Shown piece by piece: positions 48,560 to 57,273 of a stretch of 64,000 nucleotides of DNA (position 1 is its first letter; each line of letters starts with the position of its first letter). The stretch spans positions 21,981-85,980 of the forward strand of contig JAGIBF010000021.1 of assembly GCA_017744515.1 (NCBI GenBank). The letters are read 5' to 3'. Under the pieces are notes generated by a model. That model did no database searches. It was not told where the DNA came from and worked only from the letters and a program-made list of their open reading frames with translations. The position numbers and the translations under genes were made by a program. Source of the stretch: Niastella sp. GTDB lineage: Bacteria; Bacteroidota; Bacteroidia; Chitinophagales; Chitinophagaceae.

Positions 48560-49187
48560 GCCTTTAAGTTTTGATTTAAGAATGGATAGATAAACTCTTT
48601 ATCGAAAGAGCAATAGCTGCTGACAGGAGTAATAATTCCTGATCAGAGCGCAAGGCATCTGATATTGCAATAGTGAACACTACTTTTCACCAGCAACAAG
48701 CTGCTTGTGCTAACAGGCTACATGCCTCTGTATTTTTTTCCGGTAATCAGCTAATTATTTGCTTAGACTTACATGGAGATATGGCGTGCAATGGATCGCA
48801 GGCAAATAAATGAAGTAATAGTTTTACAGTCATCTTATATGTGTGTTTTGGTTGGTATGATCTCTCCTCCACAATAGTGGTATAGGCAATCAGGAATAAT
48901 GGAATATTGGCGCAATAAGGGTGGCAGGTTAATGGTAGAAAATTCAACGGGAAGCAATCGTTTGCGTTAAACCTGAATCATTTTCTATTTTTCAGAGGAA
49001 CAGAAAAATGAGCGCTCAAGATATGTAAATATTGCTAACGCAACTAAAAAAATTAACCACTAAATAACAAATATTACCCTCTTGCACTTTCATTAGACGC
49101 CATTGATGGCTATTCTGCTGCAAACAAGATATATTTTTTAGAACTTGATAAGTAGGCGTATGAAAACATGATAAGTAGAATGACTAT

Positions 49188-50261
49188 TCAATTATTTTTA
49201 AAAGGTATATGACCTTTGGAAACCTTCCATATATAGCCATCGATGATATAATGTGTGATCTGCGGAAGCGCCAGTAAAGGAACCAGCAATACCAGGATAT
49301 CTTTATCAGGATTGAATGCGATTGACTGGAAAATACTGAACACTGTATCATGCTCCTTCCACACCCACGCATCCCAGAAACCTTCTTCCACATAAGCTAA
49401 CAGCATCATACTCAATACAAACAACACGGCGCCGTACCCGGTAAACAATTGTTTCACCAGCTTACCGTAGGACTTGTTGCCAGCTTGTGTGCTTTTCTTT
49501 CGTCCATATATCCAGATCAATGCCATATAAGGAATTCCGTGCGATACAACGTTGAGCAGCGTAAAAGCCATATCACCATTAAAATATACGATACCGAAAA
49601 ACCAGGAGAGAAAAGTACCGGTTATTATAAAATTACGGGGATAGTTGAAAAACTTTTCCTTGTACACATATACAACCTCTTTCATTATATATACGGCAAT
49701 TACCAACAGATAAATAATAGCAGCAACCCTTGCAACAGGCGCAGCCTGGAAATAAAAGAAATCACCATCCACAAACCAGTGGAAGTTGCGGGGCGCATGC
49801 AGGTGCCAGTATAACAACGGATAAATAGTAGCATAATAAATAGCTACCTGGTCGATGCGGTAATACCATTTATTGTGCGGCTCCCTGCGTGAGTAGATAC
49901 GCATAAAACCATACTGCTGCCGCACAAAATGAAACACCGCGAGGTAAGCAAGCACCCGCCAGAAAAGTATCGCATCGATATAATACAACAACACAGCAAC
50001 AACAAACCCAGCAAGAGGAATACCGATCAATACATGCTTCTGTTGACGAAAAGTATCCTTATCAAAATACGTTCGATACAGCGTGCTATAAACGTGGGCC
50101 ACATCAATGAATACAACCAGTATCAACCATGCAGTAACAGGAATGCCCGATGAAGCCGTAAACAAACCGGGAAACAAGAAAACGATCAGCAGGGAAATAA
50201 ACGGCGGCGACAGTATGAAGATACTGTCCAGCTTCAACGAATATATCCATGGTTGCTTCAT
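49188..50261 (-). CDS. His-rich multi-TM membrane protein of unknown function
   Basis: 357 aa, many TM segments; DVAHVYST, AVFHFVRQQYGFMRIYSRREPHN, WHLHAPRNFHW, VSHGIPYMALIW. Confidence 0.75.
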   Translation of the reverse strand: MKQPWIYSLKLDSIFILSPPFISLLIVFLFPGLFTASSGIPVTAWLILVVFIDVAHVYSTLYRTYFDKDTFRQQKHVLIGIPLAGFVVAVLLYYIDAILFWRVLAYLAVFHFVRQQYGFMRIYSRREPHNKWYYRIDQVAIYYATIYPLLYWHLHAPRNFHWFVDGDFFYFQAAPVARVAAIIYLLVIAVYIMKEVVYVYKEKFFNYPRNFIITGTFLSWFFGIVYFNGDMAFTLLNVVSHGIPYMALIWIYGRKKSTQAGNKSYGKLVKQLFTGYGAVLFVLSMMLLAYVEEGFWDAWVWKEHDTVFSIFQSIAFNPDKDILVLLVPLLALPQITHYIIDGYIWKVSKGHIPFKNN

Positions 50262-50291
50262 GCGTTAAGTTAAGTTGTCACCCCAAAGCAA

Positions 50292-50337
50292 TGTCACCCT
50301 GAGTTTGTCGAAGGGTTTCGACAGGCTCAACCTGACA
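50292..50337. repeat. Dispersed palindromic element, copy E
   Basis: tgtcaccctgagtttgtcgaagggtttcgacaggctcaacctgaca. Confidence 0.75.
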
Positions 50338-51943
50338 TGCGTGCTTTCAATACAGATTCTGCAGCCTGCAAGCCCTGGTAAAATCCTTCTTCAAAAATAG
50401 AGATTCCCGCCAGGTCGGTATGTGCAAAAAAGATGGTGTCATTAATAGATTTGTTCAACAACCTGCGCGCATCACTGTGAATAAATCCCTTCACCGGCCT
50501 GATCATGCCATGTCCCCATACCATCACATCGATATTCGTTACAGCAGCAGCGATGTTCTCATGTACCTTACGCAGGTCGTTCAAAATAATATCCACCCAT
50601 TGCTCATGTTGCATGGCCGCAGCCTCGCGCCTTGCCGTTACTACATCACCCTGTGTTAGTGGCAGATAATAAGTAAGTACTTTCACCGGCTCACGTTGCT
50701 TTATGGATTGATGCGTGGCCACCACATAACCCAGCGATTCACTATTGTACAATACATTGTCCCAGCTCAATGCTTCCCCTCTCCGCTCCTTCAGTTCCTG
50801 CACGGTGATATTGGCCACCATCCACGGCGCATAAGAAAATTGTTGCACCAGCTGTTGCCGGTTGAGTTCAGGCGCCAGCATGCGCTGCGCCACAAACTGC
50901 GGTATTGCTACAACACATTGCTTTGCATGGACAGCTTGCAATTGTCCGGTGGCTACATTCATATACAAAACTTCCACACCTCCGCCAGTTGGTCGTATAC
51001 TGGTAACGAGGCTATTCAGCTTTATCTTATCGCGGTAATCCTTTTGCAATTGCTCCACCAGCCAGCCATTGCCCTGTGGCCAGGTCAATACATCCTGGTG
51101 TTCGGCATTGGCACCTTTTCCTTTGCGGGCAGCAAAATAATGAATGCCTGCCCAGGCGGCCGTTTCATCATAGCGCGTACCAAAATCATCGCGGCAGCAG
51201 TAATTACAATACCAATGCAGGTATTCGGAAGTATAGCCCTGTTGCAGTAACCACTCTTTCATAGTGATGCCATCCAGCTTTGTATACTGCTCATCAGCAG
51301 AAGAGTGATTCACGGGAATAGCAAAAGCATCTTTCCCATCCTGCCCCTCTGCATAGCGCAGCTGGTGCATATGATCGAGAAAACGTTGTACTTGTTTCAG
51401 ATCTTCAGCGGGTACACCATTTCTTGGCACCAACCCCTCCTGCCAGGAACCATTGATGTACAGGCGTTCCTCCGGATCAAAACACAAATGATATTCATTG
51501 TAAACAGGTAGCCCTTCACTATTATAACCAGTAACTACATTACATTCCTGCAAAAAGGATAAATAATCTTTGAGGTCATTATTGGGGATAGGCACATAAT
51601 GAGCGCCCCAGGGATAACGGCTTACGTTATTTTCACCGGCGGCAGCATTGCCCCCTGCATGCGCTTCAAGGTCCAGCACCAGGAAATCCTGCACGCCCTG
51701 TTTATATAAATGACGGGCTGCAGAAAGACCGCTAACACCAGCGCCCACAATCACCACTTCAGCCTGTGTAGTGCTTTGCGGAGCCCCTTGTATCTTTTTA
51801 TCGCGCAACAGGTGACCCACTTTTGCAGACGCACCAACAATGCGGCCGGGAATTTTGTGCTGTCCCGTCGTTTGACATTGCGATAGCAGGAACCCCGTTC
51901 CTGTTAAAGCAGCTACCTGTTGTATGAAGTTTCGGCGTTGCAT
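50327..51943 (-). CDS. FAD-dependent amine oxidase-like protein, putative Tat-exported lipoprotein
   Basis: RRNFIQQVAALTGTGFLLSQC (twin Arg plus lipobox-like); VVIVGAGVSGLSAARHLYKQG; amine-oxidase-like GNAAAGEN...GAHYVPIP. Confidence 0.85.
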   Translation of the reverse strand: MQRRNFIQQVAALTGTGFLLSQCQTTGQHKIPGRIVGASAKVGHLLRDKKIQGAPQSTTQAEVVIVGAGVSGLSAARHLYKQGVQDFLVLDLEAHAGGNAAAGENNVSRYPWGAHYVPIPNNDLKDYLSFLQECNVVTGYNSEGLPVYNEYHLCFDPEERLYINGSWQEGLVPRNGVPAEDLKQVQRFLDHMHQLRYAEGQDGKDAFAIPVNHSSADEQYTKLDGITMKEWLLQQGYTSEYLHWYCNYCCRDDFGTRYDETAAWAGIHYFAARKGKGANAEHQDVLTWPQGNGWLVEQLQKDYRDKIKLNSLVTSIRPTGGGVEVLYMNVATGQLQAVHAKQCVVAIPQFVAQRMLAPELNRQQLVQQFSYAPWMVANITVQELKERRGEALSWDNVLYNSESLGYVVATHQSIKQREPVKVLTYYLPLTQGDVVTARREAAAMQHEQWVDIILNDLRKVHENIAAAVTNIDVMVWGHGMIRPVKGFIHSDARRLLNKSINDTIFFAHTDLAGISIFEEGFYQGLQAAESVLKARMSG

Positions 51944-51944
51944 A

Positions 51945-53447
51945 TTATTCCAGGTAAGTACTCCATTCCTCTTCGAAGTAGTCGACCAGCGCCTGGTTAT
52001 TGAGTTTATTCACAGCAAGCGGTTTCGTGGTGCGCATATCCTGTGGAAATACAAACATCTGCTGTGCCGTAGCAACATTGATAAATCGCAGCCCGGGAAC
52101 ATAGACCGTAGGCGCGTGATACACACTGTCCTTCATGGCCAGTATATAACCCCACTCTCCAAAAGAAGGTACAAGATTATGATAAGGCGCCGTATGAAAC
52201 CCTACCGAACGGATGGTTTCATCGATGCACCAGAAAGAGCGCGGCGCCACGTAGGGAGAAGTAGATTGTACCACTGCTATTCCTTCCGGCTTCAACGCCT
52301 GGTACAGCAGCTTATAAAAAGTATTGGAGTATAATTTGCCAATGGAGAAATTAGAAGGGTCAGGAAAATCAACCACCACAAAATCAAACTGCCGCCTGTT
52401 ATCCCGCAGCCAGGAAAAAGCATCCCCATTGATCACATGCACCCGGCTATCGAGTAAAGAACCTTGATTAAGGCTTACCAACATAGAGTTGGAAGTAAAC
52501 AATTTGGTCATGGCAGCATCGAGGTCAACGAGCGTGATCGAGTCCACCGAGCTGTATTTAAGTATCTCACGAATAGCCAGTCCATCACCGCCGCCCAGTA
52601 CCAATACCTGCTTAGGCGATCGCACAGCTTGCAGGCCAGGATGCACCAGTGCTTCATGATAGCGGTACTCATCGGCTGAACTGAATTGCAGGTTGCCATT
52701 CAGGAACAGGCGCGTTTCCTTTTTATTGCGGGTAAGAACAATACGTTGATAAGGAGAAGAAGTAGCAAATACAACACGGTCATTATACACCAGCGTTTCG
52801 GAATAACTAAGTATCCTGTTAGATAATACAAAAGCCACCAATTCCGCAAGGATGAGGAAGATGGCCATCGCCCGCAACACGCCAGGTCTTTTGATCTCCC
52901 TGCTGAATTTGATTGCCAGGAATAAACCTACGGCAATATTGAGCATACCGAAAAACAAAGAAGTGCGCATCAAACCGAGATAAGGCACCAATAACAGCGG
53001 AAACAGTAACGATGCCAGCAGCGCACCGATATAATCAAATGTAAATACACGCGATACCAGTTCTTTAAACTCTACCTTGTCCTTCAATATCCGCATGAGG
53101 ATAGGTATCTCAAGCCCCACACCGGCGCCGGTTAAAAATACCAGCACATATAATACAATCCGGAAAGAAGCAGAAAGCGGGAATACAATAAACAACAACA
53201 TGGCGCTGAAACCGCCGATCAATCCCACCAGCAACTCAATTTGAATGAACCAGCGCAGCAGGTTCCGGTTGAAATAACGTGAAAGAAAAGACCCCACACC
53301 CATGGAGAAAAGGTACACACCGATGATCGTGGAAAACTGCGTAACAGAATCACCCAGCAGGTAACTGGCGAGGGTGCCAGCAACCAGCTCATAAATTAAC
53401 CCACAGGTGGCAATAACAAAAACCGCCAGCAACAACAGCAACTGCAT
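51945..53447 (-). CDS. Membrane-embedded spermidine-synthase-like aminopropyltransferase
   Basis: N-terminal TM bundle, then LNGNLQFSSADEYRYHEALVHP, VLVLGGGDGLAIREIL, VVDFPDPSNFSIGKLYSNTFY. Confidence 0.88.
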   Translation of the reverse strand: MQLLLLLAVFVIATCGLIYELVAGTLASYLLGDSVTQFSTIIGVYLFSMGVGSFLSRYFNRNLLRWFIQIELLVGLIGGFSAMLLFIVFPLSASFRIVLYVLVFLTGAGVGLEIPILMRILKDKVEFKELVSRVFTFDYIGALLASLLFPLLLVPYLGLMRTSLFFGMLNIAVGLFLAIKFSREIKRPGVLRAMAIFLILAELVAFVLSNRILSYSETLVYNDRVVFATSSPYQRIVLTRNKKETRLFLNGNLQFSSADEYRYHEALVHPGLQAVRSPKQVLVLGGGDGLAIREILKYSSVDSITLVDLDAAMTKLFTSNSMLVSLNQGSLLDSRVHVINGDAFSWLRDNRRQFDFVVVDFPDPSNFSIGKLYSNTFYKLLYQALKPEGIAVVQSTSPYVAPRSFWCIDETIRSVGFHTAPYHNLVPSFGEWGYILAMKDSVYHAPTVYVPGLRFINVATAQQMFVFPQDMRTTKPLAVNKLNNQALVDYFEEEWSTYLE

Positions 53448-53465
53448 ACAAAATAATTACCCGGA

Positions 53466-53669
53466 TTAGTGAATAGCCGACGCCACAATAATAGCAATGG
53501 CCAGCATAAAGAAGCCCGCCACAATGGCCAGCGCGATATTGTGCTTTTCAACGATCTCTTTCCAGAGATTGTGTTTAGGGGTCAGCTTCTCTACGATCAC
53601 AAAAGAGATCACGAGCACAGCGATCCCAAGAAATGAATAGATCAGAGAATTTACGAGTGCTGTTTGCAT
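53466..53669 (-). CDS. DUF350 small membrane protein (YjfL-like)
   Basis: 67 aa, two TM helices, VNSLIYSFLGIAVLVISFVIVEKLTP pattern. Confidence 0.8.
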   Translation of the reverse strand: MQTALVNSLIYSFLGIAVLVISFVIVEKLTPKHNLWKEIVEKHNIALAIVAGFFMLAIAIIVASAIH

Positions 53670-53686
53670 ATAGATAAATTGAATAA

Positions 53687-53845
53687 TTATTTATGATAAC
53701 CGGGGCCGCTGGAGCTCCACGTTTGTTGAGAACCAAATGAAAATATACGCCAGCCGGTATAATTGGCATACGTCATACCACCTGCCAGCAGCAGGGCCAG
53801 GATATAATACCATCCAAGCCTTTTTATATTGGGGTTGTTGATCAT
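53687..53845 (-). CDS. 52-aa membrane protein absent from the ORF track
   Basis: MINNPNIKRLGWYYILALLLAGGMTYANYTGWRIFSFGSQQTWSSSGPGYHK*; ATGA overlap with the stop of the upstream DUF4178 gene. Confidence 0.75.
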   Translation of the reverse strand: MINNPNIKRLGWYYILALLLAGGMTYANYTGWRIFSFGSQQTWSSSGPGYHK

Positions 53846-55746
53846 TCGTCATTGGTTGAATAAGGTGAAAAAGCACTGTTCTCCCATCGGATCTTTTCGC
53901 GGTTGCGCGCATACAGGAACGCACCTAAGCCCGGTATAATAGCCATCAGAACGAAAATAAAAAAGTTGCGCCACATGGCTACGTCATACTTCGCCTCGAT
54001 GGTATAGTAAGCAGGCGAACTACCCACAGGCTTCGTAGCCATGATCTCCATGAAGTAAGTACCCTTCGGCAAATATTGTATAAACTCATCCGTTTCGGTA
54101 CTGCCTTCCGACCAGGACTCACCACCTTCATAGCCACTATAATACTCCACGCCTTCTTCAATAGTATATTCCGTTCCATTGTCGGCATTGACGAGTGTGA
54201 TGTTCGCTTCGAACCAGTTGTTGACAACAGGCGCCTGCAACGTCACCAGCAGGTTTGCCCGGGATTTGTCCAGCTTGAATTTAGACGTAACTACCTTATG
54301 ACTGGTCAGTGTATCTTCCAGGTACCACGTATTTTCAAACACCACTTCATTGCGCAGAAAGACATTGCCAATCAGGAACACGAACAAAAAAATAAGTACC
54401 ACACCTATTATAGATATCCGCAGAAAAGCAGGGTCAACAACGCCCCTTACCGGCTGTATAGCGCCAATCCCCGATTGATAAGGCAACGAAACTTCCTGAC
54501 CAAAAGCAGCATACAGCTCATTACGGCTGATCGACTCTCCGTGATACCAACAAAGGCCATTGGGATGCAGCTCACGCGCCCATAGTTCTGGCGGGCAGAT
54601 GAACTCCTTACAACCTATATTATCATGCTTGAACACATCGCCCGGAAACTCACCATAAGCATCGGAAATATTAAAATGATAACCATTGTACAACTGGAAT
54701 TCATCCGTACCATACTCCAACCAATCACTTTGCGACTTCCTCATCACCGGCGCCACCGCCGTTTCCCGCAGGAATATCCAATGCCCATTGTATTCGGAAA
54801 GAAAAGCATAACCCCGTACAGGATTAAATAAAGTATATTCCCTCCACGACCAGCCATGCGCGTCTTGCTTCACCGCAAAACCGATCATTTCATACTCTAT
54901 CCCCTTCAGCACGCCCTTCGCGTATAAAGGGATAGCAGGACTTTTATCATGCTTCATCCGCCGGCGAAACTTCACCCGCCCATCTACATAAGATAAGGCT
55001 GCTCCGCAATGCTTACAATTCCATGATTGTGACAGCGGAAAGGACTTTAACTCACCCGGCTTATTACAATGCGTACAAGTATATGTTTTAGTAACCTTAC
55101 CAATCTGCAATTGACGCAGCTGTTGAAAATTGAAATCTTCAAACGCCAGGTAATGAATACGGAAGTTGAGATAAACCTGGTTCTCCAGGTTTAACAATTC
55201 TAACCTGTCGCCACCTTCACTGGCCATTTCCAGGCTCGTAAACTCACCATTCCAATCGAATACCCAGGTCTCGCCTTCCACTTCAATGCTTTTGCACGTG
55301 TTTTTGCGCTCCAGTATGTACCACTTATTATCGATCGACTCCAGGAAACCATCACCGAATCCCAGTCCACTTACTTTGAAATAAGGCATCTTGGGATCGG
55401 GCGGTATCTTCTCATAAACGGCCAGCTGTCCATAGCAATCTACCAACGTATGCAGCGTACCATCTTCAAAATAAATACTCCAGTTATTGGCATAATCCTC
55501 TTCAAACAAACAACGCACCCGTCCAATAACGGTGAATTTCTTTCCGTGCCATACACCTGTAGTGCCAATCTGGATAGGCGTAAGCGTATCCTGCGCCTTC
55601 ACCATTAGCGGCTTTTCCTTCAACACGCCGTCATCCCATCGCTGCAGCCGGTTGCCACATTGATGACATACGATCAAATTGGTATCGCGCGAACGAAAAG
55701 TAAGAACCGATGAACAGGAGGGGCAGGTATGAAGGGTTAATGACAT
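53842..55746 (-). CDS. Zinc-ribbon / DUF4178 protein with duplicated modules and C-terminal membrane domain
   Basis: CPSCSS...CHQCGN and CTHCNK...CKHCGA, each followed by a DUF4178-like beta domain; TM segments near the C-terminus. Confidence 0.82.
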   Translation of the reverse strand: MSLTLHTCPSCSSVLTFRSRDTNLIVCHQCGNRLQRWDDGVLKEKPLMVKAQDTLTPIQIGTTGVWHGKKFTVIGRVRCLFEEDYANNWSIYFEDGTLHTLVDCYGQLAVYEKIPPDPKMPYFKVSGLGFGDGFLESIDNKWYILERKNTCKSIEVEGETWVFDWNGEFTSLEMASEGGDRLELLNLENQVYLNFRIHYLAFEDFNFQQLRQLQIGKVTKTYTCTHCNKPGELKSFPLSQSWNCKHCGAALSYVDGRVKFRRRMKHDKSPAIPLYAKGVLKGIEYEMIGFAVKQDAHGWSWREYTLFNPVRGYAFLSEYNGHWIFLRETAVAPVMRKSQSDWLEYGTDEFQLYNGYHFNISDAYGEFPGDVFKHDNIGCKEFICPPELWARELHPNGLCWYHGESISRNELYAAFGQEVSLPYQSGIGAIQPVRGVVDPAFLRISIIGVVLIFLFVFLIGNVFLRNEVVFENTWYLEDTLTSHKVVTSKFKLDKSRANLLVTLQAPVVNNWFEANITLVNADNGTEYTIEEGVEYYSGYEGGESWSEGSTETDEFIQYLPKGTYFMEIMATKPVGSSPAYYTIEAKYDVAMWRNFFIFVLMAIIPGLGAFLYARNREKIRWENSAFSPYSTNDE

Positions 55747-55758
55747 GAGGCCGTACTG

Positions 55759-56112
55759 TTATCGTTTTATTTGTTGACAGGAAATAATACCGGCGCCGAA
55801 AAACGCTACCAGCTCATCAAACAATTGCCGCCCCGTATCATCATTGTAGCGTTGGTAGTTGGACAAATAAATATCCAGGTTCACCCGCTCATATTCCGGC
55901 CAGGTGTGCAGGGAAATATGCGATTCACTCAGGCAGATCACCGCCGTAAAACCACCGGGCTCAAAATCATGGTACACCTCCCCCAGCTTGCTGAGGCCGT
56001 GCTTTATTACCTGTGTATCCAGTAATGCTTTTACTGCTGCGGACCTTTCAAGCAGGTGCTTTTGAGAAGAGGATATCTCTGCAATGATGTGTAAGCCAGG
56101 TTGATAATTCAT
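55759..56112 (-). CDS. speD: SpeD-family pyruvoyl-dependent decarboxylase (AdoMetDC-like)
   Basis: CLSESHISLHTWPEYERVNLDIY matches the SpeD self-cleavage region. Confidence 0.85.
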   Translation of the reverse strand: MNYQPGLHIIAEISSSQKHLLERSAAVKALLDTQVIKHGLSKLGEVYHDFEPGGFTAVICLSESHISLHTWPEYERVNLDIYLSNYQRYNDDTGRQLFDELVAFFGAGIISCQQIKR

Positions 56113-56172
56113 GTTGGGTGATTCCGCTGAGAAAGGATAAATCTATAGAGAAAAACGATAGTGGCAAAATGA

Positions 56173-56203
56173 AAGAGGTGACACCTGGAAGGCATCACCT
56201 CTT
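56173..56203 (-). terminator. Terminator of the M90 gene, separating it from the speD operon
   Basis: aagaggtga...tcacctctt hairpin; minus strand continues TCATTTTG. Confidence 0.6.
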
Positions 56204-56250
56204 ATATAAAACATCTGTAAAACCAAAAACAAAAACAGTCAGATCTATTA

Positions 56251-57096
56251 TTAAGCCGCGATCTTATTGGCAGTATTCACGATCACAGAGGGGTCCTGGC
56301 GCAGCAAATGCGTCATCGCCTTGTACAGCTCCGGCAACTCATGACGCAGGCGAATAGGATTCTCGAAGAATACCTCTACACTCACCGCCCAGAATTCATG
56401 ATAATTGCTGCCGGCATAGTCGCCCAGAATATTCTTAGCCCCCTGTTGCATGGATTCAAAAATAGGGCGCGCCACTTTAGAGAAGTTCTTGAACTCTTTT
56501 TTGAAGTGCTTATCTTCTTCGGTCTTGGTCACAAAGTTTACCCACGCCAATGCATGACCCATTTCATGCAAGCCAACATTGCAGTTGGTAGATTCGCCCT
56601 TAATTCCTTTCAGGAAATTATCCCAGGATAAATAAATACCACTCAGGTCTACATGCCCCTGAAACGGACGCGAATAAAAACCATAATGATAATCATCCTT
56701 GATCACAAAAATATCCCTGAAGTAATTCAATGAATACTTCTCCAATCCAAAAGTGAGCTGTATAGCAGCAGCGCTGATCAGAATGGGCATTTCAGCACTC
56801 TCACTCACCTCTATATAATGGAAGCGTTTGGCTTTGCGGAACAAATAAGTGCGGAAAAGGAATTTACGTTGCTCTTCGAGGTTCAACCTGTTATAATAAC
56901 GGTAGTAACGCGAAATGATAGAATGATAAAACGTTTCTTGTGCGAGAAATGATTTGTACTGACGTTTAACATTAAGGCGGTTGATCCACTCACCCACCGG
57001 ATTCTGGAGAATGAGGATGCTTGTAACCACCAGGAAAATGATCAAAATTTCCATAAGGGTCCATTTTTTCTTTCTGTGAATAGGTACGCGAGCCAC
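56251..57096 (-). CDS. M90/MtfA-like zinc metallopeptidase, membrane-anchored
   Basis: HEMGHALAWVNF (HEXXH); N-terminal TM; MtfA-like LISAAAIQLTFGLEKY. Confidence 0.82.
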   Translation of the reverse strand: MARVPIHRKKKWTLMEILIIFLVVTSILILQNPVGEWINRLNVKRQYKSFLAQETFYHSIISRYYRYYNRLNLEEQRKFLFRTYLFRKAKRFHYIEVSESAEMPILISAAAIQLTFGLEKYSLNYFRDIFVIKDDYHYGFYSRPFQGHVDLSGIYLSWDNFLKGIKGESTNCNVGLHEMGHALAWVNFVTKTEEDKHFKKEFKNFSKVARPIFESMQQGAKNILGDYAGSNYHEFWAVSVEVFFENPIRLRHELPELYKAMTHLLRQDPSVIVNTANKIAA

Positions 57097-57273
57097 GGAT
57101 TGGTTTCACAAAGTCTGGATTAGAAAAAACGGTCTTTCGGGAGATAGAATTTGATAGATAATTGGGGGATCAGATCGTGATCTGACTTATAAACTGGTTA
57201 CAAAATAGAAACAATAGTTCATAAATGAAAGCCCTTCCGCCAAATTTTATGGAGATATTATAACAGGCTGGCT

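Noticed and set aside
48747-48947. 66-aa minus-strand ORF between SusC and the His-rich membrane protein
   Set aside because: No signal, motif or ribosome-binding context; likely chance ORF in an AT-rich intergenic region.
53691-53924. 77-aa minus-strand ORF
   Set aside because: Different frame from the more plausible 52-aa membrane protein and overlaps the DUF4178 coding end.
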